Origin: Duganella margarita
GTDB taxonomy: Bacteria > Pseudomonadota > Gammaproteobacteria > Burkholderiales > Burkholderiaceae_D
DNA length: 64,000 bases
Assembly (NCBI RefSeq): GCF_009857535.1
Contig: NZ_WWCS01000015.1
Location: forward strand, 86,439-150,438
Direction: 5' to 3'
Below the pieces are notes generated by a model. That model was not told where the DNA came from and did no database searches. It was given only the letters and a program-made list of their open reading frames with translations. Both the position numbers and the translations under genes were made by a program. Shown here in pieces: positions 17,369-25,404 of the stretch. Each line of letters begins with the position of its first letter. Position 1 is the stretch's first letter.

Positions 17369-18586
17369 TTACGCCGCGATCACGCCGGACGATTGATTCT
17401 TGGTGTCGGAGTCGCCATCCGGCCGGTCTTCATGCTTGGGCGCGGGCCACAAGCCGGCCGGCCGCAGCAGCATAGTCAGCACCAGCGCCAGGCCGTACAG
17501 CAGCTGGCGCAGCACTTCCGCCTCGATCAGCACGTGCCCGAAAAGCTTCTCCTGCAGCGGCTCGACCACGTGGCGCAGCACTTCCGGCAGGGCCGCCAGC
17601 AGCGCCCCGCCAAGGATCACGCCCGGGATGTGGCCGATACCGCCCAGCACCACCATCGCCAGCACCACGATCGATTCGGTCAGCGAGAACGACTCCGGCG
17701 ACACAAAGCCCTGGAACGAGGCGAACATGGCGCCCGCTACGCCGCCGAACGACGCACCCATCGAGAACGCCAGCAGTTTGACGTTGCGGGTGTTGATGCC
17801 CATCGCCTTCGCGGCGATTTCATCTTCGCGGATCGCCACCCAAGCGCGGCCCAGGCGCGAATGTTGCAGGCGCGAAGTGACGAACACCACCGCCACGCAC
17901 AGCGCCAGGAACAGGAAATAGTAGGCGTTGACCGAAGGAATGCCGAAGCCGCCGACAAACACGGTGGCGCGCGAACCGGCCTCGCCGCCCAGGTTGACGC
18001 CGAACACGCGGATCGGGTCGATCATATTGATGCCCTGCGGACCGTTGGTGAAATTGATCGGCTCGTTCAGGTTGTTCATGAAGATGCGGATGATCTCGCC
18101 AAAGCCCAGCGTGACGATGGCGAGGTAGTCGCCGCGCAGCTTCAGCGTCGGCGCCCCCAGCAGCGCGCCGAAGAAGCCGGCCAGCGCCGCCGCCATCGGC
18201 ACAATCGCCCAGACCGACAGGTGGATGCCGTTCTGCTGGATTTCCGGTCCCAGGATCGCCACCAGCGAATCGCCTAGCACCGGGTACTGGTTGATGATGG
18301 ATTCCAGCAGCGCCGCAAACTGCGGCGAGGCCAGCAGGCCGGCCAGGTAGGCGCCGACCGCGTAAAACGCGATATAGCCCAGGTCCAGCAGGCCGGCAAA
18401 GCCGACCACGATGTTCAGGCCCAGCGCCAGCATGATGTACAGCAGCGCCATGTCGGCGATGCGCACCCAGGAGTTGCCGAACTGCTGCGCAAAGAACGGG
18501 AAGATCAGCAACAGCGCCACCAGCACCGCCGTGCTGACAGCGGCCTTGCGCGGATTGCGTTGAAAGTCGAAATTAATCAGTGCCAT
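17369..18586 (-). CDS. livM: Branched-chain amino acid ABC transporter permease LivM
   Basis: This 405-residue permease has about ten membrane segments and the LivM coupling region (RAWVAIREDEIAAKAMGINTRNVKLLAF). It forms the translocation pore with LivH. The C-terminal cytoplasmic tail (RPAGLWPAPKHEDRPDGDSDTKNQ) is polar and probably unstructured. It starts 12 bases after livH. Confidence 0.94.
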   Translation of the reverse strand: MALINFDFQRNPRKAAVSTAVLVALLLIFPFFAQQFGNSWVRIADMALLYIMLALGLNIVVGFAGLLDLGYIAFYAVGAYLAGLLASPQFAALLESIINQYPVLGDSLVAILGPEIQQNGIHLSVWAIVPMAAALAGFFGALLGAPTLKLRGDYLAIVTLGFGEIIRIFMNNLNEPINFTNGPQGINMIDPIRVFGVNLGGEAGSRATVFVGGFGIPSVNAYYFLFLALCVAVVFVTSRLQHSRLGRAWVAIREDEIAAKAMGINTRNVKLLAFSMGASFGGVAGAMFASFQGFVSPESFSLTESIVVLAMVVLGGIGHIPGVILGGALLAALPEVLRHVVEPLQEKLFGHVLIEAEVLRQLLYGLALVLTMLLRPAGLWPAPKHEDRPDGDSDTKNQSSGVIAA

Positions 18587-18598
18587 GGTCGTCTGCCC

Positions 18599-19528
18599 TT
18601 ATGCCCGGTCCGCCACGCGCTCGCCCATGATGCCGGACGGACGCACCGTCAGCACCAGGATCAGCACCACGAAGGCGAAGATGTCCTGGTAGTGGCTGCC
18701 GAGGAAGCCGCCGGTCAGGTCGCCGATGTAGCCAGCGCCGAGACTTTCAATAATGCCCAGCACAATGCCGCCGACCATCGCGCCGTAGATATTGCCGATG
18801 CCCCCCAGCACCGCCGCGCAGAACGCTTTGAGGCCCGGCAGGAAGCCCATCGTAAATTGCACGGACGCATAGTTGGCGCCCCACATCACGCCGGCCACGG
18901 CCGCCAGCGCCGCGCCCAGCGCGAAGGTGGCGACGATGACCAGGTTCGAATCGACGCCCATCAGCCCGGCGACGCGCGGGTTTTCCGCCGTCGCCCGCAT
19001 GGCGCGGCCCATCTTGGTTTTTTCCACCAGCAGCACCAGGCCGGCCATCGACACCAACGCCAGCGCCAGCAGCAGGATCTGCGTCGGGGTGATGACAGCG
19101 CCGCCGATCATGACCGGGTCGGACGGCAGCAGTTGCGGGAAGGGCAGCGGGTTGCGGTCCCAGATCATCATGGCAAACACGTTCAGCAGGGTCGACACGC
19201 CGATCGCGGTGATCAGCGGCGCCAGCCGTGGCGCATTGCGCAGGCGGCGGTACGCCACGCGCTCGATGATGATGTTGACGATCATGCAGACCGGAATGGC
19301 GCCGCCGATGGCGATGGCCAGTTTAACGGCGCCCGGCATGTCGGGGAAATGGGTGTTAAGGAAATTGAGGATCGTCAAGCCGGTCATGGCGCCGATCATC
19401 AGCACATCGCCGTGGGCGAAGTTGATCAGATTCAGTACGCCGTACACCATGGTGTAACCCAGCGCGACCAGTGCGTACATGCTGCCTAGCACTAGCCCGT
19501 TAATAATTTGTTGGATAAAAGTATCCAT
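18599..19528 (-). CDS. livH: Branched-chain amino acid ABC transporter permease LivH
   Basis: This 309-residue permease opens with INGLVLGSMYALVALGYTMVYGVLNLINFAHGD, the standard LivH beginning, and carries the coupling loop KMGRAMRATAENPRVAGLMGVD. First gene of livHMGF. No livJ/livK binding-protein gene is nearby, so the receptor must be encoded elsewhere. Confidence 0.94.
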   Translation of the reverse strand: MDTFIQQIINGLVLGSMYALVALGYTMVYGVLNLINFAHGDVLMIGAMTGLTILNFLNTHFPDMPGAVKLAIAIGGAIPVCMIVNIIIERVAYRRLRNAPRLAPLITAIGVSTLLNVFAMMIWDRNPLPFPQLLPSDPVMIGGAVITPTQILLLALALVSMAGLVLLVEKTKMGRAMRATAENPRVAGLMGVDSNLVIVATFALGAALAAVAGVMWGANYASVQFTMGFLPGLKAFCAAVLGGIGNIYGAMVGGIVLGIIESLGAGYIGDLTGGFLGSHYQDIFAFVVLILVLTVRPSGIMGERVADRA

Positions 19529-19564
19529 GCTCTGCCTTTACCTATTGTTATGCGTCCATGTAAC

Positions 19565-19596
19565 AAAAACGGCACCCGGGTGTCCCCGTAGTGCCG
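19565..19596 (-). terminator. Terminator-like hairpin in the leader of livH
   Basis: On the minus strand CGGCAC pairs with GTGCCG, with a further CGGGG/CCCG pairing inside, followed by TTTTTG. The T-run ends 37 bases before the livH ATG. It could terminate read-through from ispH or act as an attenuator for liv. The room between the T-run and livH is too short for a full promoter plus leader. Confidence 0.55.
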
Positions 19597-19603
19597 CCGT
19601 TGA

Positions 19604-19648
19604 CTACACGTTCACGATGCAAGTTTCATGCCTGCCTGGTGCCTCCAT
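19604..19648 (-). CDS. Possible 14-residue leader peptide before livH
   Basis: A short frame, ATG at 19648 to TAG at 19604, reads MEAPGRHETCIVNV. Its last four codons include Ile, Val and Val and it ends eight bases before the hairpin at 19565-19596. This is the geometry of an amino-acid attenuator, but the ribosome site is weak and the branched-chain codons are few, so it may be chance. Confidence 0.2.
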   Translation of the reverse strand: MEAPGRHETCIVNV

Positions 19649-19742
19649 CGCCCGGTTTTATTAAGCCGAAAGGACAACTTTTTAGGGCGAGGCAAATAAT
19701 AACGAGAATTCCAGAAAACTAATCCCGGAATAACGCGAACAG

Positions 19743-19761
19743 AACGGAATTATATTCCGTT
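19743..19761. terminator. Hairpin between ispH and the liv leader
   Basis: Perfect 8-bp arms AACGGAAT / ATTCCGTT with a three-base loop lie 16 bases beyond the ispH stop. On the minus strand there is no T-run; on the plus strand TTT follows. It may stabilise the ispH 3' end. Confidence 0.4.
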
Positions 19762-19776
19762 TTTAAAGGTAAAGGA

Positions 19777-20742
19777 TCAGACCGTGCCCTCGATTGGTGC
19801 AGTTTTTGGCCCGCCGTCCAGACCTTTGGGCAGCGGGAAGGTGACATTCTCCTCCACGCCCTCCAGCGGACGCACGCTGCGCACGCCCAGTTCCTTCAGG
19901 CGGTCGATCACTGCCTGGACCAGCACTTCCGGCGCCGAGGCGCCAGCGGTGACGCCGACCCGCAGCTTGCCTTCGAGCCATTCCGGCTTGATCTGCGTGG
20001 CATTGTCGACCATATACGCTGGCGTGCCCTTCTTCTCCGCCACTTCGCGCAGGCGGTTGGAGTTGGAGCTGTTCGGGCTGCCGACCACGATCACCACTTC
20101 CACCTGCGGCGCCATGAACTTCACGGCTTCCTGGCGGTTGGTGGTGGCGTAGCAGATATCGCCCTTCTTCGGCTCGATGATGGCGGGATATTTGACCTTC
20201 AGCGCGGCAATAATGTCGGCGGTGTCGTCGACCGACAGCGTGGTCTGCGACACGTAAGCCAGCTGGTCCGGCTTGGCGACCTGCAGCGTGGCCACATCGG
20301 CCACGGTTTCCACCAGATACATGCCCTCTTCGGTCTGGCCCATGGTGCCTTCCACTTCCGGATGCCCGTCGTGGCCGATCATGATGATCTCGCAGCCCTG
20401 CTTGCGCATCTTGGCCACTTCCACGTGTACCTTGGTGACCAGCGGGCAAGTGGCGTCAAAGATGCTGAAGCCGCGCGCGTCGGCTTCCGCCCGCACCGCC
20501 TTCGACACGCCGTGCGCCGAGAACACCAGCGTATTGCCGGGAGGGACTTCGTTCAGATCCTCGATAAAGACCGCGCCCTTGGCGCGCAGGTCGGCCACCA
20601 CATAGGCGTTGTGGACGATTTCGTGGCGCACGTAGATCGGCGCGCCAAACTGTTGCAGCGCGCGTTCGACGATTTCGATGGCGCGGTCGACGCCGGCGCA
20701 AAAGCCGCGCGGCTGGGCCAGCAGGAGTTCTTTATCGCTCAT
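19777..20742 (-). CDS. ispH: 4-hydroxy-3-methylbut-2-enyl diphosphate reductase
   Basis: This 321-residue iron-sulfur enzyme makes IPP and DMAPP in the last step of the MEP isoprenoid pathway. The three cluster cysteines are in PRGFCAGVDRA (Cys15), DATCPLVTKVH and KKGDICYATTNRQ. The active-site TTNRQ and HG motifs are present. It follows the FKBP gene by seven bases, the conserved fkpB-ispH pair. Confidence 0.96.
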   Translation of the reverse strand: MSDKELLLAQPRGFCAGVDRAIEIVERALQQFGAPIYVRHEIVHNAYVVADLRAKGAVFIEDLNEVPPGNTLVFSAHGVSKAVRAEADARGFSIFDATCPLVTKVHVEVAKMRKQGCEIIMIGHDGHPEVEGTMGQTEEGMYLVETVADVATLQVAKPDQLAYVSQTTLSVDDTADIIAALKVKYPAIIEPKKGDICYATTNRQEAVKFMAPQVEVVIVVGSPNSSNSNRLREVAEKKGTPAYMVDNATQIKPEWLEGKLRVGVTAGASAPEVLVQAVIDRLKELGVRSVRPLEGVEENVTFPLPKGLDGGPKTAPIEGTV

Positions 20743-20749
20743 GCATTCC

Positions 20750-21202
20750 TCACAGTACGGAAATCAGTTGCACTTCAAACTTCAGCGGCTGACCGGCCAG
20801 CGGATGGTTGAAGTCGAACACGCAGGTTTCATCGCCCAGTTCGCGCAGGATGCCGGCGAAGCGGCCGCCGCCCGGCGCGGCGAAATCAACCAGGTCGCCG
20901 ATCTTGTAGTCGGCGTCCGGCGCCGAGTTCTGGTCCAGCGTGGCGCGGCTGACTTCGCGGATCAGCTCCGGATTGCGCGGGCCGAAGCCGACGCCCGGTT
21001 CCAGGTCGAAGGTCTTGTGCGTGCCTTCAGGCAGACCGATCAGCAATTCTTCCAGCACCGGCGCCAACTGGCCCTGGCCCATCAGCAGCGTGGCGGGCGT
21101 GGCGCCAAAGGTGGTGACAATATTGTTGCCATCCAGCGAGGCCAGACGGTAATTCAGGGTGAGATACGACGACGCGGTGACAACAGGTTGCTCGTTAGAC
21201 AT
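20750..21202 (-). CDS. fkpB: FKBP-type peptidyl-prolyl isomerase, SlpA/FkpB-like
   Basis: This 150-residue protein has an FKBP domain interrupted by an insert-in-flap region. Recognisable parts are LTLNYRLAS, GLPEGTHKTFDLEPGVGFGPRNPELI and DFNHPLAGQPLKFEVQLISV at the C-terminus. It acts as a cytosolic prolyl isomerase/chaperone. Its pairing with ispH is conserved in proteobacteria, which supports the name. Confidence 0.9.
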   Translation of the reverse strand: MSNEQPVVTASSYLTLNYRLASLDGNNIVTTFGATPATLLMGQGQLAPVLEELLIGLPEGTHKTFDLEPGVGFGPRNPELIREVSRATLDQNSAPDADYKIGDLVDFAAPGGGRFAGILRELGDETCVFDFNHPLAGQPLKFEVQLISVL

Positions 21203-21314
21203 GACTTAAGCTTCGTTGGACTGGGAAAGGCCATATTGTAAGCCACCTTTGATCCGCATCGCTTTGTCCGGCCGCGACTGATGCAAAGTAAATGGTGATT
21301 GAGGGAGAATCCAC

Positions 21315-21989
21315 ATGCCGATCCTGGACTGGCCGCAAGAAAAACGCCCGCGCGAGCGGCTCATACGCGAAGGCGCGCAGGCGCTGTCGGAGGCCGAGCT
21401 GCTGGCAATCTTCCTGCGCACCGGCGTGGCCGGCAAGGATGCGGTCCAGCTGGGCCAGGAGATGATGCACCATTTTGGATCGCTGCAGCGGCTGTTCGGC
21501 GCCACCTTGCCGGAATTCGCCGTGGTGCACGGGCTGGGGCCGGCCAAGTTTGCGCAGTTGCAGGCGGTGATGGAACTGGCGCGGCGCGCCATTCTTGAAG
21601 AGATCAAGGCCGGCGCCATGCTCAGTTCGCCGCGCGCGGTGAAGGAATACCTGCGCACCGCCTTTGCCGGCAAGCCGTTCGAATCCTTCCACGTGCTGTT
21701 CCTGGATGTGAAGAACCGCCTGATCGACGCCAAGGAAATGTTCCGCGGCACCTTGACGCATACCTCCGTGTATCCGCGCGAGGTGGTCAAGGAAGCCTTG
21801 GCGCGCAATGCCGCCAGCGTGATGCTGGCCCACAATCATCCGTCCGGCACGCCGGAGCCGAGCGAGTCCGACCTGCTGCTGACGCGGGCCCTGATCCAGG
21901 CGCTGGCGCTGGTCGATATCCGCATCCTCGACCATTTTGTGGTGGCCGGGCATCAAGTTCATTCGTTTGCCGAGCATGGACAACTGTGA
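21315..21989 (+). CDS. radC: RadC-family protein with JAB/MPN domain
   Basis: This 224-residue protein has an N-terminal helix-hairpin-helix region (RERLIREGAQALSEAELLAIFLRTG) and a C-terminal JAMM metalloprotease-like domain with the metal motif LAHNHPSGTPEPSESD. The name is historical; a DNA-repair role is not established. GGGAGAATCCAC precedes the ATG. Divergent from fkpB. Confidence 0.94.
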   Translation: MPILDWPQEKRPRERLIREGAQALSEAELLAIFLRTGVAGKDAVQLGQEMMHHFGSLQRLFGATLPEFAVVHGLGPAKFAQLQAVMELARRAILEEIKAGAMLSSPRAVKEYLRTAFAGKPFESFHVLFLDVKNRLIDAKEMFRGTLTHTSVYPREVVKEALARNAASVMLAHNHPSGTPEPSESDLLLTRALIQALALVDIRILDHFVVAGHQVHSFAEHGQL

Positions 21990-22080
21990 GTTTACCCCTA
22001 TCGGCTCAAGGGTTTACGAGCGAATACACAATTGTTAAATAAATCCACAATATCAAGACACAATTGTTTTTCGTAAGTGA

Positions 22081-22109
22081 TTGAAAATCCTGCTGTTTTT
22101 GGATATACT
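22081..22109 (+). promoter_or_regulatory. Sigma-70 promoter of rpmB-rpmG
   Basis: TTGAAA (22081-22086) and TATACT (22104-22109) are separated by exactly 17 bases, about 40 bases upstream of the rpmB start. The sequence around it is AT-rich and contains repeated CACAATTG motifs (about 22026, 22064 and, reversed, 22117). Confidence 0.75.
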
Positions 22110-22150
22110 CTCGTTTTTCCAATTGTGGAATGTCTTTTAAGGAGTGCGTT

Positions 22151-22387
22151 ATGGCACGTGTTTGCCAAGTTACTGGGAAGAAGCCGATGGTCGGCAACAA
22201 TGTTTCCCACGCAAACAACAAAACCAAACGTCGTTTCCTGCCTAACCTGCAGAACCGTCGTATTTTTGTTGAATCTGAAAACCGCTGGGTCTCCCTGCGT
22301 CTGTCCAACGCTGGTCTGCGCGTAATCGACAAAGTCGGCATCGATGCCGTACTGGCCGACATGCGCGCCCGTGGCGAAAAAGTCTAA
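22151..22387 (+). CDS. rpmB: 50S ribosomal protein L28
   Basis: This 78-residue basic protein begins MARVCQVTGKKPMVGNNVSHANNKTKRRFLPNLQ, the L28 signature, and has the usual bacterial length. AAGGAG lies upstream of the ATG. It forms an operon with rpmG 13 bases downstream, as in most proteobacteria. Confidence 0.98.
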   Translation: MARVCQVTGKKPMVGNNVSHANNKTKRRFLPNLQNRRIFVESENRWVSLRLSNAGLRVIDKVGIDAVLADMRARGEKV

Positions 22388-22400
22388 ATAGGGAGCTATC

Positions 22401-22568
22401 ATGGCAAAAACTGGCCGCGACAAAATCAAGCTGGAATCGACCGCAGGTACGGGTCACTTCTACACCACGACCAAAAACAAGCGCACGATGCCTGCTAAAA
22501 TGGAGATCACCAAGTTTGATCCTAAAGCACGCAAGCACGTGATCTACAAAGAAACCAAGATCAAGTAA
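22401..22568 (+). CDS. rpmG: 50S ribosomal protein L33
   Basis: The frame encodes 55 residues, MAKTGRDKIKLESTAGTGHF to KHVIYKETKIK, the exact length of proteobacterial L33. No CxxC pairs are present, so this is the zinc-free form. GGGAG precedes the ATG and a strong terminator follows. Confidence 0.97.
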   Translation: MAKTGRDKIKLESTAGTGHFYTTTKNKRTMPAKMEITKFDPKARKHVIYKETKIK

Positions 22569-22592
22569 TTCGATCTCGCTTCTCTGTAAAAG

Positions 22593-22618
22593 AGCCACTC
22601 ATCGAGTGGCTTTTTTTT
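22593..22618 (+). terminator. Intrinsic terminator of rpmB-rpmG
   Basis: An 8-bp stem AGCCACTC / GAGTGGCT with loop ATC is followed by eight T counting the one closing the stem. Confidence 0.93.
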
Positions 22619-22639
22619 GTCTGTTGAAAACGTCCAGGC

Positions 22640-22664
22640 AAAAAAAATGGCCCCGAAGGGCCAT
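22640..22664 (-). terminator. Intrinsic terminator of the desaturase gene
   Basis: On the minus strand a 7-bp stem ATGGCCC / GGGCCAT with a tetraloop is followed by a run of T. It faces the rpmG terminator, separating convergent genes. Confidence 0.88.
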
Positions 22665-22677
22665 CTGCATTGCAGTG

Positions 22678-23874
22678 TCACGCGTAGCTACGCAGGCGCA
22701 GCGAGAAGTCTTCCAGCGACTTGATGCCTGACGCTTCGGCCCGGTTGCACCAGTCCTGCAGCTTGTGCAGCAGCTGGTCGCGGGTGAAATGCGAACGCTC
22801 CCAGATCACGCCCAGTTCCACGCGCATATTGTGCATGGTTTCCAGCGCTTTGCTGTGCTGGAACAGTTCCGACAGCTGCTGCTGCTGCGGCGCTGCCAGC
22901 TTGGCCGGCTCGCGCTGCATCAGCTTGCGCGACGATTTGAGGAAGCGCGTTTCCAGCTGGGCCTTGTCCTTCAGGTGCTCCAGCTCTTCTTTCCACGCAT
23001 GCTTCATCGACTTGGCGTACTTGGCCATCACGTCGTAGCGGTTGGCGATCACCGATTGCAGCGTGTCGAAGTCGGCTTCCAGCTTGTCCTTGGCGAACTT
23101 CGGCGCCGGCGCCAGTTTTTTCACCTTGGCCAGGCCGACCATTTCCAGCGCGCGGATGTAGCCCCAGCCGATGTCGAACTCGTACCATTTCGACGACAAC
23201 TTGGCCGAGGTCGCAAAGGTGTGGTGGTTATTGTGCAACTCTTCGCCGCCGATCAGGATGCCGAACGGGATGATGTTGGTGGCGGCGTCGGCGCAATCAT
23301 AGTTGCGATAGCCCCAGTAGTGGCCGATGCCGTTGATGATGCCGGCCGCCGTCACCGGAATCCACATCATCTGCACCGCCCACACGGTAATGCCGATCAC
23401 GCCGAACAGCGCGAAGTTGATCACCAGCAGCGCCACCACGCCAGCCGCGCTGTGGCGCGTGTAGACGTTGCGTTCCATCCAGTCATCCGGCGTGCCATGG
23501 CCGTACTTCTCCATGGTTTCCAGGTTTTTCGATTCGGCGCGATACAGTTCGGCGCCTTCCCAGAATACTTTCTTGATGCCGCGCGTAACCGGGCTGTGCG
23601 GATCTTCCTCGGTATCGCACTTGGCGTGGTGCTTGCGGTGGATCGAGGCCCACTCCTTGGTCACCTGGCCGGTGGTCAGCCACAGCCAGAAGCGGAAGAA
23701 GTGACTGACCATCGGATGCAGGTCCAGCGCGCGGTGCGCCTGGCAGCGGTGCAGGTAAATCGTCACACTGGCAATGGTGATGTGGGTGACCACCATCGTG
23801 TAGAAGAACACTTCCCAGCCACTCAGACGGGTGATGCCGTTCGACAAGAAATCCAATACTGCGTATAAATCCAT
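22678..23874 (-). CDS. Membrane fatty-acid (acyl-CoA/acyl-lipid type) desaturase
   Basis: This 398-residue di-iron desaturase carries the three histidine boxes HRCQAH (residue 42), HRKHH (residue 79) and HNNHH, with four hydrophobic membrane segments. It resembles delta-9 acyl desaturases that put cis double bonds in membrane acyl chains, often in response to cold. The C-terminal ~140 residues form a helical extension. Start ATG 23874 (MDLYAVLDFLSNG) has GGAG upstream; ten extra in-frame codons are rejected. Confidence 0.92.
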   Translation of the reverse strand: MDLYAVLDFLSNGITRLSGWEVFFYTMVVTHITIASVTIYLHRCQAHRALDLHPMVSHFFRFWLWLTTGQVTKEWASIHRKHHAKCDTEEDPHSPVTRGIKKVFWEGAELYRAESKNLETMEKYGHGTPDDWMERNVYTRHSAAGVVALLVINFALFGVIGITVWAVQMMWIPVTAAGIINGIGHYWGYRNYDCADAATNIIPFGILIGGEELHNNHHTFATSAKLSSKWYEFDIGWGYIRALEMVGLAKVKKLAPAPKFAKDKLEADFDTLQSVIANRYDVMAKYAKSMKHAWKEELEHLKDKAQLETRFLKSSRKLMQREPAKLAAPQQQQLSELFQHSKALETMHNMRVELGVIWERSHFTRDQLLHKLQDWCNRAEASGIKSLEDFSLRLRSYA

Positions 23875-23989
23875 TACTACTCCAAAGGATGGCCGGAGGG
23901 CCAAGATTGTGTTTTCGACAGGCGTACGGTCACCCGCCAGTTATAACTTTTGGACGACATTGTACGCTGAAACAAGCGGGGTCTACTGA

Positions 23990-25336
23990 CTATTCTTTAG
24001 GCACGGTCGTGCTTTCCGGTTCCGCCAGGACGGCCGGCACCGGGCCGAGGATGCGCATCTCCCGTTGTGGGAATGGCACAGAGATATTGTTTTCTTTGAG
24101 TGTACGCCAGATCGCCCGGTTGACGTCGGACGTTACGCCGCCGCGGCCGTTCTGCGGATCGTTGATCCAGAAACTGACCGACAACTCCAGTCCATCGGCG
24201 CCAAAGCTGCTCAGGTAGACCGACGGCGATTTGTCCTTCAGCACCCGCTCGACCGTCAGGGTGGCGTCGGTCAGCAACTGGATCACGAAGTCAACATCAG
24301 TGTCATACGCCACCGATACCTTGGTCGAGATATTCAGCAGACTGTTCGACAGCGACGAATTCTGCACCGCCCCCGACACCAGCATTTCATTCGGCACGAT
24401 CGATTCCATGCCGTCCAGGCTTTGCAGCACCGTGTAGCGGGTGTTGATCTGCGTCACCTTGCCGCTGTATTTGTCGACCGTGATCATGTCGCCGATGGTC
24501 AGCGAACGGTCCAGCAGGATGACAAAGCCGGACACATAATTACTGGCGATCTTCTGCAAGCCCAGGCCGAGGCCGACACCCAGCGCACCGCCGAACACCG
24601 ACAGCACGGTCAGGTCGATGCCGACCAGCGACAAGCTCATCAGCACAGCCACCAGGATCAGCACCGCGCGCGCCGTGCGCGACGCCACCACCCGCAGGTT
24701 GGTGTGCATGCCCGGCATTTTCATCAGCCACTCTTCCAGCGCGGCGCCGGCCCACAGCGCCAGCATCAGCAGCACCACCACCGACACCGTCGCCTGCAGG
24801 ATGTCGGCAATCGACACTTTGTATTTACCCAGCGGCAGCACGGTGTCGTCCATGAACTGGAACACATCGACCCACAGCCCGGTGATGTACAGCACGAAGG
24901 CCAGCCACACCAGCAACTGGAACACTTTCTCGAACGCCAGCATGTTCGGGCTGATGGTGCGGCCATTGCGCGCGAACACGCGGCGCATCAGATAGAAGGT
25001 GAAACGGATCACCGCCAGCGAACCGAAGATCGGCATCGCCACCCGGATCCAGTTGACGTGGGTGTAGTGATACTTGGCCAGGATCAGGCGCGACAGGGCC
25101 AGCAGGCCGATCACCGCCAGCGGCGCCATCACGCGGCCAAAGCTTTCCACGCCAAAACCCAGCACGCCGGTGTGCGCCTCGTGGTGGCGGCCGAAACGCT
25201 TGCGCAACAGCCGCGCCAGCCCGAAGCCGAGCAGCACCGACAGCGCGATCGCCAGCAGCTGCCATAGCAGGCTGGGTTCATGCAGGTCACCGGTCAGGTC
25301 GTCGATCAGATTGAGCAGAGGCTGTTGTTGGGTCAT
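23990..25336 (-). CDS. MscS-family mechanosensitive ion channel
   Basis: This 448-residue membrane protein has several N-terminal helices and the MscS core: a pore-lining glycine/alanine-rich helix (VFGGALGVGLGLGLQKIASNYVSGFVILLDRSLTIGD) followed by the beta domain (VTQINTRYTVLQSLDGMESIVPNEML). It releases osmolytes during hypo-osmotic shock. The start is ATG 25336 (MTQQQPLLNLID); a longer frame runs into the upstream terminator and is rejected. Confidence 0.93.
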   Translation of the reverse strand: MTQQQPLLNLIDDLTGDLHEPSLLWQLLAIALSVLLGFGLARLLRKRFGRHHEAHTGVLGFGVESFGRVMAPLAVIGLLALSRLILAKYHYTHVNWIRVAMPIFGSLAVIRFTFYLMRRVFARNGRTISPNMLAFEKVFQLLVWLAFVLYITGLWVDVFQFMDDTVLPLGKYKVSIADILQATVSVVVLLMLALWAGAALEEWLMKMPGMHTNLRVVASRTARAVLILVAVLMSLSLVGIDLTVLSVFGGALGVGLGLGLQKIASNYVSGFVILLDRSLTIGDMITVDKYSGKVTQINTRYTVLQSLDGMESIVPNEMLVSGAVQNSSLSNSLLNISTKVSVAYDTDVDFVIQLLTDATLTVERVLKDKSPSVYLSSFGADGLELSVSFWINDPQNGRGGVTSDVNRAIWRTLKENNISVPFPQREMRILGPVPAVLAEPESTTVPKE

Positions 25337-25372
25337 TGCGCGCAACTGTAAGTGAGAGATGGGTAGATTAAC

Positions 25373-25401
25373 GTAAAACAGGCCGGAATCTCCGGCCTGT
25401 T
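25373..25401 (-). terminator. Terminator after the RsmB-family gene
   Basis: Perfect 11-bp arms AACAGGCCGGA / TCCGGCCTGTT with a three-base loop. On the minus strand the second arm runs into TTTT, four bases past the stop codon of the methyltransferase gene. Confidence 0.75.
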
Positions 25402-25404
25402 GCA

